A stretch of DNA of 64,000 nucleotides, taken from NCBI GenBank assembly GCA_019054805.1, contig JAHQIY010000013.1:1-64000 (forward strand), written 5' to 3'. The position numbers were made by a program, and so were the translations under genes. Shown in pieces: positions 1-15,000 of this stretch. Numbering within the stretch: position 1 is the stretch's first letter; the number at the start of each line of letters is the position of its first letter. A model generated the notes under the pieces. That model saw nothing but the letters and a program-made list of their open reading frames with translations. It did not search any database and was not told where the DNA came from. The DNA comes from Brachionus manjavacas (lineage: Eukaryota; Rotifera; Eurotatoria; Ploima; Brachionidae).

Positions 1-3000
1 TTATGCACATGGGAAACTTGCAAGTGATTACCAGTCACTTAGTTTTCAAGTCACTGCAGAATGGTCAATTTTTTAGCTACGATAATGATTAATAGCTCAA
101 ATTCAAGAGCGCAAAAAGTTCTACATGATACAATTTACAGGAGTCAAAAAAGTTAAAAGGACAAGATTTTAGGCGACTTCGAAAAAGAGCAAAAAACCCA
201 TTTTTTGACGTTTTTCAGATAGGTTTTTTGCAATGAATTTTTCGAATTATGGAAAACCGAAGATACCACTAGATAGATCTTGAAATTTTCTTGCCTTTGG
301 CTTTTACAGATCAAAAAAAGGTCAAAGATTCGAAAAGTTATGCACATGGGAAACTTGCAAGTGATTACCAGTCACTTAGTTTTCAAGTCACTGCAGAATG
401 GTCAATTTTTTAGCTACGATAATGATTAATAGCTCAAATTCAAGAGCGCAAAAAGTTCTACATGATACAATTTACAGGAGTCAAAAAAGTTAAAAGGACA
501 AGATTTTAGGCGACTTCGAAAAAGAGCAAAAAACCCATTTTTTGACGTTTTTCAGATAGGTTTTTTGCAATGAATTTTTCGAATTATGGAAAACCGAAGA
601 TACCACTAGATAGATCTTGAAATTTTCTTGCCTTTGGCTTTTACAGATCAAAAAAAGGTCAAAGATTCGAAAAGTTATGCACATGGGAAACTTGCAAGTG
701 ATTACCAGTCACTTAGTTTTCAAGTCACTGCAGAATGGTCAATTTTTTAGCTACGATAATGATTAATAGCTCAAATTCAAGAGCGCAAAAAGTTCTACAT
801 GATACAATTTACAGGAGTCAAAAAAGTTAAAAGGACAAGATTTTAGGCGACTTCGAAAAAGAGCAAAAAACCCATTTTTTGACGTTTTTCAGATAGGTTT
901 TTTGCAATGAATTTTTCGAATTATGGAAAACCGAAGATACCACTAGATAGATCTTGAAATTTTCTTGCCTTTGGCTTTTACAGATCAAAAAAAGGTCAAA
1001 GATTCGAAAAGTTATGCACATGGGAAACTTGCAAGTGATTACCAGTCACTTAGTTTTCAAGTCACTGCAGAATGGTCAATTTTTTAGCTACGATAATGAT
1101 TAATAGCTCAAATTCAAGAGCGCAAAAAGTTCTACATGATACAATTTACAGGAGTCAAAAAAGTTAAAAGGACAAGATTTTAGGCGACTTCGAAAAAGAG
1201 CAAAAAACCCATTTTTTGACGTTTTTCAGATAGGTTTTTTGCAATGAATTTTTCGAATTATGGAAAACCGAAGATACCACTAGATAGATCTTGAAATTTT
1301 CTTGCCTTTGGCTTTTACAGATCAAAAAAAGGTCAAAGATTCGAAAAGTTATGCACATGGGAAACTTGCAAGTGATTACCAGTCACTTAGTTTTCAAGTC
1401 ACTGCAGAATGGTCAATTTTTTAGCTACGATAATGATTAATAGCTCAAATTCAAGAGCGCAAAAAGTTCTACATGATACAATTTACAGGAGTCAAAAAAG
1501 TTAAAAGGACAAGATTTTAGGCGACTTCGAAAAAGAGCAAAAAACCCATTTTTTGACGTTTTTCAGATAGGTTTTTTGCAATGAATTTTTCGAATTATGG
1601 AAAACCGAAGATACCACTAGATAGATCTTGAAATTTTCTTGCCTTTGGCTTTTACAGATCAAAAAAAGGTCAAAGATTCGAAAAGTTATGCACATGGGAA
1701 ACTTGCAAGTGATTACCAGTCACTTAGTTTTCAAGTCACTGCAGAATGGTCAATTTTTTAGCTACGATAATGATTAATAGCTCAAATTCAAGAGCGCAAA
1801 AAGTTCTACATGATACAATTTACAGGAGTCAAAAAAGTTAAAAGGACAAGATTTTAGGCGACTTCGAAAAAGAGCAAAAAACCCATTTTTTGACGTTTTT
1901 CAGATAGGTTTTTTGCAATGAATTTTTCGAATTATGGAAAACCGAAGATACCACTAGATAGATCTTGAAATTTTCTTGCCTTTGGCTTTTACAGATCAAA
2001 AAAAGGTCAAAGATTCGAAAAGTTATGCACATGGGAAACTTGCAAGTGATTACCAGTCACTTAGTTTTCAAGTCACTGCAGAATGGTCAATTTTTTAGCT
2101 ACGATAATGATTAATAGCTCAAATTCAAGAGCGCAAAAAGTTCTACATGATACAATTTACAGGAGTCAAAAAAGTTAAAAGGACAAGATTTTAGGCGACT
2201 TCGAAAAAGAGCAAAAAACCCATTTTTTGACGTTTTTCAGATAGGTTTTTTGCAATGAATTTTTCGAATTATGGAAAACCGAAGATACCACTAGATAGAT
2301 CTTGAAATTTTCTTGCCTTTGGCTTTTACAGATCAAAAAAAGGTCAAAGATTCGAAAAGTTATGCACATGGGAAACTTGCAAGTGATTACCAGTCACTTA
2401 GTTTTCAAGTCACTGCAGAATGGTCAATTTTTTAGCTACGATAATGATTAATAGCTCAAATTCAAGAGCGCAAAAAGTTCTACATGATACAATTTACAGG
2501 AGTCAAAAAAGTTAAAAGGACAAGATTTTAGGCGACTTCGAAAAAGAGCAAAAAACCCATTTTTTGACGTTTTTCAGATAGGTTTTTTGCAATGAATTTT
2601 TCGAATTATGGAAAACCGAAGATACCACTAGATAGATCTTGAAATTTTCTTGCCTTTGGCTTTTACAGATCAAAAAAAGGTCAAAGATTCGAAAAGTTAT
2701 GCACATGGGAAACTTGCAAGTGATTACCAGTCACTTAGTTTTCAAGTCACTGCAGAATGGTCAATTTTTTAGCTACGATAATGATTAATAGCTCAAATTC
2801 AAGAGCGCAAAAAGTTCTACATGATACAATTTACAGGAGTCAAAAAAGTTAAAAGGACAAGATTTTAGGCGACTTCGAAAAAGAGCAAAAACCCATTTTT
2901 TGACGTTTTTCAGATAGGTTTTTTGCAATGAATTTTTCGAATTATGGAAAACCGAAGATACCACTAGATAGATCTTGAAATTTTCTTGCCTTTGGCTTTT

Positions 3001-6000
3001 ACAGATCAAAAAAAGGTCAAAGATTCGAAAAGTTATGCACATGGGAAACTTGCAAGTGATTACCAGTCACTTAGTTTTCAAGTCACTGCAGAATGGTCAA
3101 TTTTTTAGCTACGATAATGATTAATAGCTCAAATTCAAGAGCGCAAAAAGTTCTACATGATACAATTTACAGGAGTCAAAAAAGTTAAAAGGACAAGATT
3201 TTAGGCGACTTCGAAAAAGAGCAAAAAACCCATTTTTTGACGTTTTTCAGATAGGTTTTTTGCAATGAATTTTTCGAATTATGGAAAACCGAAGATACCA
3301 CTAGATAGATCTTGAAATTTTCTTGCCTTTGGCTTTTACAGATCAAAAAAGGTCAAAGATTCGAAAAGTTATGCACATGGGAAACTTGCAAGTGATTACC
3401 AGTCACTTAGTTTTCAAGTCACTGCAGAATGGTCAATTTTTTAGCTACGATAATGATTAATAGCTCAAATTCAAGAGCGCAAAAAGTTCTACATGATACA
3501 ATTTACAGGAGTCAAAAAAGTTAAAAGGACAAGATTTTAGGCGACTTCGAAAAAGAGCAAAAAACCCATTTTTTGACGTTTTTCAGATAGGTTTTTTGCA
3601 ATGAATTTTTCGAATTATGGAAAACCGAAGATACCACTAGATAGATCTTGAAATTTTCTTGCCTTTGGCTTTTACAGATCAAAAAAGGTCAAAGATTCGA
3701 AAAGTTATGCACATGGGAAACTTGCAAGTGATTACCAGTCACTTAGTTTTCAAGTCACTGCAGAATGGTCAATTTTTTAGCTACGATAATGATTAATAGC
3801 TCAAATTCAAGAGCGCAAAAAGTTCTACATGATACAATTTACAGGAGTCAAAAAAGTTAAAAGGACAAGATTTTAGGCGACTTCGAAAAAGAGCAAAAAA
3901 CCCATTTTTTGACGTTTTTCAGATAGGTTTTTTGCAATGAATTTTTCGAATTATGGAAAACCGAAGATACCACTAGATAGATCTTGAAATTTTCTTGCCT
4001 TTGGCTTTTACAGATCAAAAAAAGGTCAAAGATTCGAAAAGTTATGCACATGGGAAACTTGCAAGTGATTACCAGTCACTTAGTTTTCAAGTCACTGCAG
4101 AATGGTCAATTTTTTAGCTACGATAATGATTAATAGCTCAAATTCAAGAGCGCAAAAAGTTCTACATGATACAATTTACAGGAGTCAAAAAAGTTAAAAG
4201 GACAAGATTTTAGGCGACTTCGAAAAAGAGCAAAAAACCCATTTTTTGACGTTTTTCAGATAGGTTTTTTGCAATGAATTTTTCGAATTATGGAAAACCG
4301 AAGATACCACTAGATAGATCTTGAAATTTTCTTGCCTTTGGCTTTTACAGATCAAAAAAAGGTCAAAGATTCGAAAAGTTATGCACATGGGAAACTTGCA
4401 AGTGATTACCAGTCACTTAGTTTTCAAGTCACTGCAGAATGGTCAATTTTTTAGCTACGATAATGATTAATAGCTCAAATTCAAGAGCGCAAAAAGTTCT
4501 ACATGATACAATTTACAGGAGTCAAAAAAGTTAAAAGGACAAGATTTTAGGCGACTTCGAAAAAGAGCAAAAAACCCATTTTTTGACGTTTTTCAGATAG
4601 GTTTTTTGCAATGAATTTTTCGAATTATGGAAAACCGAAGATACCACTAGATAGATCTTGAAATTTTCTTGCCTTTGGCTTTTACAGATCAAAAAAAGGT
4701 CAAAGATTCGAAAAGTTATGCACATGGGAAACTTGCAAGTGATTACCAGTCACTTAGTTTTCAAGTCACTGCAGAATGGTCAATTTTTTAGCTACGATAA
4801 TGATTAATAGCTCAAATTCAAGAGCGCAAAAAGTTCTACATGATACAATTTACAGGAGTCAAAAAAGTTAAAAGGACAAGATTTTAGGCGACTTCGAAAA
4901 AGAGCAAAAAACCCATTTTTTGACGTTTTTCAGATAGGTTTTTTGCAATGAATTTTTCGAATTATGGAAAACCGAAGATACCACTAGATAGATCTTGAAA
5001 TTTTCTTGCCTTTGGCTTTTACAGATCAAAAAAAGGTCAAAGATTCGAAAAGTTATGCACATGGGAAACTTGCAAGTGATTACCAGTCACTTAGTTTTCA
5101 AGTCACTGCAGAATGGTCAATTTTTTAGCTACGATAATGATTAATAGCTCAAATTCAAGAGCGCAAAAAGTTCTACATGATACAATTTACAGGAGTCAAA
5201 AAAGTTAAAAGGACAAGATTTTAGGCGACTTCGAAAAAGAGCAAAAAACCCATTTTTTGACGTTTTTCAGATAGGTTTTTTGCAATGAATTTTTCGAATT
5301 ATGGAAAACCGAAGATACCACTAGATAGATCTTGAAATTTTCTTGCCTTTGGCTTTTACAGATCAAAAAAGGTCAAAGATTCGAAAAGTTATGCACATGG
5401 GAAACTTGCAAGTGATTACCAGTCACTTAGTTTTCAAGTCACTGCAGAATGGTCAATTTTTTAGCTACGATAATGATTAATAGCTCAAATTCAAGAGCGC
5501 AAAAAGTTCTACATGATACAATTTACAGGAGTCAAAAAAGTTAAAAGGACAAGATTTTAGGCGACTTCGAAAAAGAGCAAAAAACCCATTTTTTGACGTT
5601 TTTCAGATAGGTTTTTTGCAATGAATTTTTCGAATTATGGAAAACCGAAGATACCACTAGATAGATCTTGAAATTTTCTTGCCTTTGGCTTTTACAGATC
5701 AAAAAAAGGTCAAAGATTCGAAAAGTTATGCACATGGGAAACTTGCAAGTGATTACCAGTCACTTAGTTTTCAAGTCACTGCAGAATGGTCAATTTTTTA
5801 GCTACGATAATGATTAATAGCTCAAATTCAAGAGCGCAAAAAGTTCTACATGATACAATTTACAGGAGTCAAAAAAGTTAAAAGGACAAGATTTTAGGCG
5901 ACTTCGAAAAAGAGCAAAAAACCCATTTTTTGACGTTTTTCAGATAGGTTTTTTGCAATGAATTTTTCGAATTATGGAAAACCGAAGATACCACTAGATA

Positions 6001-9000
6001 GATCTTGAAATTTTCTTGCCTTTGGCTTTTACAGATCAAAAAAAGGTCAAAGATTCGAAAAGTTATGCACATGGGAAACTTGCAAGTGATTACCAGTCAC
6101 TTAGTTTTCAAGTCACTGCAGAATGGTCAATTTTTTAGCTACGATAATGATTAATAGCTCAAATTCAAGAGCGCAAAAAGTTCTACATGATACAATTTAC
6201 AGGAGTCAAAAAAGTTAAAAGGACAAGATTTTAGGCGACTTCGAAAAAGAGCAAAAAACCCATTTTTTGACGTTTTTCAGATAGGTTTTTTGCAATGAAT
6301 TTTTCGAATTATGGAAAACCGAAGATACCACTAGATAGATCTTGAAATTTTCTTGCCTTTGGCTTTTACAGATCAAAAAAAGGTCAAAGATTCGAAAAGT
6401 TATGCACATGGGAAACTTGCAAGTGATTACCAGTCACTTAGTTTTCAAGTCACTGCAGAATGGTCAATTTTTTAGCTACGATAATGATTAATAGCTCAAA
6501 TTCAAGAGCGCAAAAAGTTCTACATGATACAATTTACAGGAGTCAAAAAAGTTAAAAGGACAAGATTTTAGGCGACTTCGAAAAAGAGCAAAAAACCCAT
6601 TTTTTGACGTTTTTCAGATAGGTTTTTTGCAATGAATTTTTCGAATTATGGAAAACCGAAGATACCACTAGATAGATCTTGAAATTTTCTTGCCTTTGGC
6701 TTTTACAGATCAAAAAAAGGTCAAAGATTCGAAAAGTTATGCACATGGGAAACTTGCAAGTGATTACCAGTCACTTAGTTTTCAAGTCACTGCAGAATGG
6801 TCAATTTTTTAGCTACGATAATGATTAATAGCTCAAATTCAAGAGCGCAAAAAGTTCTACATGATACAATTTACAGGAGTCAAAAAAGTTAAAAGGACAA
6901 GATTTTAGGCGACTTCGAAAAAGAGCAAAAACCCATTTTTTGACGTTTTTCAGATAGGTTTTTTGCAATGAATTTTTCGAATTATGGAAAACCGAAGATA
7001 CCACTAGATAGATCTTGAAATTTTCTTGCCTTTGGCTTTTACAGATCAAAAAAAGGTCAAAGATTCGAAAAGTTATGCACATGGGAAACTTGCAAGTGAT
7101 TACCAGTCACTTAGTTTTCAAGTCACTGCAGAATGGTCAATTTTTTAGCTACGATAATGATTAATAGCTCAAATTCAAGAGCGCAAAAAGTTCTACATGA
7201 TACAATTTACAGGAGTCAAAAAAGTTAAAAGGACAAGATTTTAGGCGACTTCGAAAAAGAGCAAAAAACCCATTTTTTGACGTTTTTCAGATAGGTTTTT
7301 TGCAATGAATTTTTCGAATTATGGAAAACCGAAGATACCACTAGATAGATCTTGAAATTTTCTTGCCTTTGGCTTTTACAGATCAAAAAAAGGTCAAAGA
7401 TTCGAAAAGTTATGCACATGGGAAACTTGCAAGTGATTACCAGTCACTTAGTTTTCAAGTCACTGCAGAATGGTCAATTTTTTAGCTACGATAATGATTA
7501 ATAGCTCAAATTCAAGAGCGCAAAAAGTTCTACATGATACAATTTACAGGAGTCAAAAAAGTTAAAAGGACAAGATTTTAGGCGACTTCGAAAAAGAGCA
7601 AAAAACCCATTTTTTGACGTTTTTCAGATAGGTTTTTTGCAATGAATTTTTCGAATTATGGAAAACCGAAGATACCACTAGATAGATCTTGAAATTTTCT
7701 TGCCTTTGGCTTTTACAGATCAAAAAAGGTCAAAGATTCGAAAAGTTATGCACATGGGAAACTTGCAAGTGATTACCAGTCACTTAGTTTTCAAGTCACT
7801 GCAGAATGGTCAATTTTTTAGCTACGATAATGATTAATAGCTCAAATTCAAGAGCGCAAAAAGTTCTACATGATACAATTTACAGGAGTCAAAAAAGTTA
7901 AAAGGACAAGATTTTAGGCGACTTCGAAAAAGAGCAAAAAACCCATTTTTTGACGTTTTTCAGATAGGTTTTTTGCAATGAATTTTTCGAATTATGGAAA
8001 ACCGAAGATACCACTAGATAGATCTTGAAATTTTCTTGCCTTTGGCTTTTACAGATCAAAAAAAGGTCAAAGATTCGAAAAGTTATGCACATGGGAAACT
8101 TGCAAGTGATTACCAGTCACTTAGTTTTCAAGTCACTGCAGAATGGTCAATTTTTTAGCTACGATAATGATTAATAGCTCAAATTCAAGAGCGCAAAAAG
8201 TTCTACATGATACAATTTACAGGAGTCAAAAAAGTTAAAAGGACAAGATTTTAGGCGACTTCGAAAAAGAGCAAAAACCCATTTTTTGACGTTTTTCAGA
8301 TAGGTTTTTTGCAATGAATTTTTCGAATTATGGAAAACCGAAGATACCACTAGATAGATCTTGAAATTTTCTTGCCTTTGGCTTTTACAGATCAAAAAAA
8401 GGTCAAAGATTCGAAAAGTTATGCACATGGGAAACTTGCAAGTGATTACCAGTCACTTAGTTTTCAAGTCACTGCAGAATGGTCAATTTTTTAGCTACGA
8501 TAATGATTAATAGCTCAAATTCAAGAGCGCAAAAAGTTCTACATGATACAATTTACAGGAGTCAAAAAAGTTAAAAGGACAAGATTTTAGGCGACTTCGA
8601 AAAAGAGCAAAAAACCCATTTTTTGACGTTTTTCAGATAGGTTTTTTGCAATGAATTTTTCGAATTATGGAAAACCGAAGATACCACTAGATAGATCTTG
8701 AAATTTTCTTGCCTTTGGCTTTTACAGATCAAAAAAGGTCAAAGATTCGAAAAGTTATGCACATGGGAAACTTGCAAGTGATTACCAGTCACTTAGTTTT
8801 CAAGTCACTGCAGAATGGTCAATTTTTTAGCTACGATAATGATTAATAGCTCAAATTCAAGAGCGCAAAAAGTTCTACATGATACAATTTACAGGAGTCA
8901 AAAAAGTTAAAAGGACAAGATTTTAGGCGACTTCGAAAAAGAGCAAAAAACCCATTTTTTGACGTTTTTCAGATAGGTTTTTTGCAATGAATTTTTCGAA

Positions 9001-12000
9001 TTATGGAAAACCGAAGATACCACTAGATAGATCTTGAAATTTTCTTGCCTTTGGCTTTTACAGATCAAAAAAGGTCAAAGATTCGAAAAGTTATGCACAT
9101 GGGAAACTTGCAAGTGATTACCAGTCACTTAGTTTTCAAGTCACTGCAGAATGGTCAATTTTTTAGCTACGATAATGATTAATAGCTCAAATTCAAGAGC
9201 GCAAAAAGTTCTACATGATACAATTTACAGGAGTCAAAAAAGTTAAAAGGACAAGATTTTAGGCGACTTCGAAAAAGAGCAAAAACCCATTTTTTGACGT
9301 TTTTCAGATAGGTTTTTTGCAATGAATTTTTCGAATTATGGAAAACCGAAGATACCACTAGATAGATCTTGAAATTTTCTTGCCTTTGGCTTTTACAGAT
9401 CAAAAAAGGTCAAAGATTCGAAAAGTTATGCACATGGGAAACTTGCAAGTGATTACCAGTCACTTAGTTTTCAAGTCACTGCAGAATGGTCAATTTTTTA
9501 GCTACGATAATGATTAATAGCTCAAATTCAAGAGCGCAAAAAGTTCTACATGATACAATTTACAGGAGTCAAAAAAGTTAAAAGGACAAGATTTTAGGCG
9601 ACTTCGAAAAAGAGCAAAAAACCCATTTTTTGACGTTTTTCAGATAGGTTTTTTGCAATGAATTTTTCGAATTATGGAAAACCGAAGATACCACTAGATA
9701 GATCTTGAAATTTTCTTGCCTTTGGCTTTTACAGATCAAAAAAGGTCAAAGATTCGAAAAGTTATGCACATGGGAAACTTGCAAGTGATTACCAGTCACT
9801 TAGTTTTCAAGTCACTGCAGAATGGTCAATTTTTTAGCTACGATAATGATTAATAGCTCAAATTCAAGAGCGCAAAAAGTTCTACATGATACAATTTACA
9901 GGAGTCAAAAAAGTTAAAAGGACAAGATTTTAGGCGACTTCGAAAAAGAGCAAAAAACCCATTTTTTGACGTTTTTCAGATAGGTTTTTTGCAATGAATT
10001 TTTCGAATTATGGAAAACCGAAGATACCACTAGATAGATCTTGAAATTTTCTTGCCTTTGGCTTTTACAGATCAAAAAAAGGTCAAAGATTCGAAAAGTT
10101 ATGCACATGGGAAACTTGCAAGTGATTACCAGTCACTTAGTTTTCAAGTCACTGCAGAATGGTCAATTTTTTAGCTACGATAATGATTAATAGCTCAAAT
10201 TCAAGAGCGCAAAAAGTTCTACATGATACAATTTACAGGAGTCAAAAAAGTTAAAAGGACAAGATTTTAGGCGACTTCGAAAAAGAGCAAAAAACCCATT
10301 TTTTGACGTTTTTCAGATAGGTTTTTTGCAATGAATTTTTCGAATTATGGAAAACCGAAGATACCACTAGATAGATCTTGAAATTTTCTTGCCTTTGGCT
10401 TTTACAGATCAAAAAAAGGTCAAAGATTCGAAAAGTTATGCACATGGGAAACTTGCAAGTGATTACCAGTCACTTAGTTTTCAAGTCACTGCAGAATGGT
10501 CAATTTTTTAGCTACGATAATGATTAATAGCTCAAATTCAAGAGCGCAAAAAGTTCTACATGATACAATTTACAGGAGTCAAAAAAGTTAAAAGGACAAG
10601 ATTTTAGGCGACTTCGAAAAAGAGCAAAAAACCCATTTTTTGACGTTTTTCAGATAGGTTTTTTGCAATGAATTTTTCGAATTATGGAAAACCGAAGATA
10701 CCACTAGATAGATCTTGAAATTTTCTTGCCTTTGGCTTTTACAGATCAAAAAAAGGTCAAAGATTCGAAAAGTTATGCACATGGGAAACTTGCAAGTGAT
10801 TACCAGTCACTTAGTTTTCAAGTCACTGCAGAATGGTCAATTTTTTAGCTACGATAATGATTAATAGCTCAAATTCAAGAGCGCAAAAAGTTCTACATGA
10901 TACAATTTACAGGAGTCAAAAAAGTTAAAAGGACAAGATTTTAGGCGACTTCGAAAAAGAGCAAAAAACCCATTTTTTGACGTTTTTCAGATAGGTTTTT
11001 TGCAATGAATTTTTCGAATTATGGAAAACCGAAGATACCACTAGATAGATCTTGAAATTTTCTTGCCTTTGGCTTTTACAGATCAAAAAAAGGTCAAAGA
11101 TTCGAAAAGTTATGCACATGGGAAACTTGCAAGTGATTACCAGTCACTTAGTTTTCAAGTCACTGCAGAATGGTCAATTTTTTAGCTACGATAATGATTA
11201 ATAGCTCAAATTCAAGAGCGCAAAAAGTTCTACATGATACAATTTACAGGAGTCAAAAAAGTTAAAAGGACAAGATTTTAGGCGACTTCGAAAAAGAGCA
11301 AAAAACCCATTTTTTGACGTTTTTCAGATAGGTTTTTTGCAATGAATTTTTCGAATTATGGAAAACCGAAGATACCACTAGATAGATCTTGAAATTTTCT
11401 TGCCTTTGGCTTTTACAGATCAAAAAAAGGTCAAAGATTCGAAAAGTTATGCACATGGGAAACTTGCAAGTGATTACCAGTCACTTAGTTTTCAAGTCAC
11501 TGCAGAATGGTCAATTTTTTAGCTACGATAATGATTAATAGCTCAAATTCAAGAGCGCAAAAAGTTCTACATGATACAATTTACAGGAGTCAAAAAAGTT
11601 AAAAGGACAAGATTTTAGGCGACTTCGAAAAAGAGCAAAAAACCCATTTTTTGACGTTTTTCAGATAGGTTTTTTGCAATGAATTTTTCGAATTATGGAA
11701 AACCGAAGATACCACTAGATAGATCTTGAAATTTTCTTGCCTTTGGCTTTTACAGATCAAAAAAAGGTCAAAGATTCGAAAAGTTATGCACATGGGAAAC
11801 TTGCAAGTGATTACCAGTCACTTAGTTTTCAAGTCACTGCAGAATGGTCAATTTTTTAGCTACGATAATGATTAATAGCTCAAATTCAAGAGCGCAAAAA
11901 GTTCTACATGATACAATTTACAGGAGTCAAAAAAGTTAAAAGGACAAGATTTTAGGCGACTTCGAAAAAGAGCAAAAAACCCATTTTTTGACGTTTTTCA

Positions 12001-15000
12001 GATAGGTTTTTTGCAATGAATTTTTCGAATTATGGAAAACCGAAGATACCACTAGATAGATCTTGAAATTTTCTTGCCTTTGGCTTTTACAGATCAAAAA
12101 AGGTCAAAGATTCGAAAAGTTATGCACATGGGAAACTTGCAAGTGATTACCAGTCACTTAGTTTTCAAGTCACTGCAGAATGGTCAATTTTTTAGCTACG
12201 ATAATGATTAATAGCTCAAATTCAAGAGCGCAAAAAGTTCTACATGATACAATTTACAGGAGTCAAAAAAGTTAAAAGGACAAGATTTTAGGCGACTTCG
12301 AAAAAGAGCAAAAAACCCATTTTTTGACGTTTTTCAGATAGGTTTTTTGCAATGAATTTTTCGAATTATGGAAAACCGAAGATACCACTAGATAGATCTT
12401 GAAATTTTCTTGCCTTTGGCTTTTACAGATCAAAAAAAGGTCAAAGATTCGAAAAGTTATGCACATGGGAAACTTGCAAGTGATTACCAGTCACTTAGTT
12501 TTCAAGTCACTGCAGAATGGTCAATTTTTTAGCTACGATAATGATTAATAGCTCAAATTCAAGAGCGCAAAAAGTTCTACATGATACAATTTACAGGAGT
12601 CAAAAAAGTTAAAAGGACAAGATTTTAGGCGACTTCGAAAAAGAGCAAAAAACCCATTTTTTGACGTTTTTCAGATAGGTTTTTTGCAATGAATTTTTCG
12701 AATTATGGAAAACCGAAGATACCACTAGATAGATCTTGAAATTTTCTTGCCTTTGGCTTTTACAGATCAAAAAAAGGTCAAAGATTCGAAAAGTTATGCA
12801 CATGGGAAACTTGCAAGTGATTACCAGTCACTTAGTTTTCAAGTCACTGCAGAATGGTCAATTTTTTAGCTACGATAATGATTAATAGCTCAAATTCAAG
12901 AGCGCAAAAAGTTCTACATGATACAATTTACAGGAGTCAAAAAAGTTAAAAGGACAAGATTTTAGGCGACTTCGAAAAAGAGCAAAAAACCCATTTTTTG
13001 ACGTTTTTCAGATAGGTTTTTTGCAATGAATTTTTCGAATTATGGAAAACCGAAGATACCACTAGATAGATCTTGAAATTTTCTTGCCTTTGGCTTTTAC
13101 AGATCAAAAAAAGGTCAAAGATTCGAAAAGTTATGCACATGGGAAACTTGCAAGTGATTACCAGTCACTTAGTTTTCAAGTCACTGCAGAATGGTCAATT
13201 TTTTAGCTACGATAATGATTAATAGCTCAAATTCAAGAGCGCAAAAAGTTCTACATGATACAATTTACAGGAGTCAAAAAAGTTAAAAGGACAAGATTTT
13301 AGGCGACTTCGAAAAAGAGCAAAAAACCCATTTTTTGACGTTTTTCAGATAGGTTTTTTGCAATGAATTTTTCGAATTATGGAAAACCGAAGATACCACT
13401 AGATAGATCTTGAAATTTTCTTGCCTTTGGCTTTTACAGATCAAAAAAGGTCAAAGATTCGAAAAGTTATGCACATGGGAAACTTGCAAGTGATTACCAG
13501 TCACTTAGTTTTCAAGTCACTGCAGAATGGTCAATTTTTTAGCTACGATAATGATTAATAGCTCAAATTCAAGAGCGCAAAAAGTTCTACATGATACAAT
13601 TTACAGGAGTCAAAAAAGTTAAAAGGACAAGATTTTAGGCGACTTCGAAAAAGAGCAAAAAACCCATTTTTTGACGTTTTTCAGATAGGTTTTTTGCAAT
13701 GAATTTTTCGAATTATGGAAAACCGAAGATACCACTAGATAGATCTTGAAATTTTCTTGCCTTTGGCTTTTACAGATCAAAAAAGGTCAAAGATTCGAAA
13801 AGTTATGCACATGGGAAACTTGCAAGTGATTACCAGTCACTTAGTTTTCAAGTCACTGCAGAATGGTCAATTTTTTAGCTACGATAATGATTAATAGCTC
13901 AAATTCAAGAGCGCAAAAAGTTCTACATGATACAATTTACAGGAGTCAAAAAAGTTAAAAGGACAAGATTTTAGGCGACTTCGAAAAAGAGCAAAAAACC
14001 CATTTTTTGACGTTTTTCAGATAGGTTTTTTGCAATGAATTTTTCGAATTATGGAAAACCGAAGATACCACTAGATAGATCTTGAAATTTTCTTGCCTTT
14101 GGCTTTTACAGATCAAAAAAAGGTCAAAGATTCGAAAAGTTATGCACATGGGAAACTTGCAAGTGATTACCAGTCACTTAGTTTTCAAGTCACTGCAGAA
14201 TGGTCAATTTTTTAGCTACGATAATGATTAATAGCTCAAATTCAAGAGCGCAAAAAGTTCTACATGATACAATTTACAGGAGTCAAAAAAGTTAAAAGGA
14301 CAAGATTTTAGGCGACTTCGAAAAAGAGCAAAAAACCCATTTTTTGACGTTTTTCAGATAGGTTTTTTGCAATGAATTTTTCGAATTATGGAAAACCGAA
14401 GATACCACTAGATAGATCTTGAAATTTTCTTGCCTTTGGCTTTTACAGATCAAAAAAAGGTCAAAGATTCGAAAAGTTATGCACATGGGAAACTTGCAAG
14501 TGATTACCAGTCACTTAGTTTTCAAGTCACTGCAGAATGGTCAATTTTTTAGCTACGATAATGATTAATAGCTCAAATTCAAGAGCGCAAAAAGTTCTAC
14601 ATGATACAATTTACAGGAGTCAAAAAAGTTAAAAGGACAAGATTTTAGGCGACTTCGAAAAAGAGCAAAAAACCCATTTTTTGACGTTTTTCAGATAGGT
14701 TTTTTGCAATGAATTTTTCGAATTATGGAAAACCGAAGATACCACTAGATAGATCTTGAAATTTTCTTGCCTTTGGCTTTTACAGATCAAAAAAGGTCAA
14801 AGATTCGAAAAGTTATGCACATGGGAAACTTGCAAGTGATTACCAGTCACTTAGTTTTCAAGTCACTGCAGAATGGTCAATTTTTTAGCTACGATAATGA
14901 TTAATAGCTCAAATTCAAGAGCGCAAAAAGTTCTACATGATACAATTTACAGGAGTCAAAAAAGTTAAAAGGACAAGATTTTAGGCGACTTCGAAAAAGA

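Noticed and set aside
1..337. CENP-B box in the satellite unit
   Set aside because: TTCG plus four bases plus A occurs in TTCGAATTATGG, but the required CGGG half is absent (GAAA instead), so the minimal box is not met.
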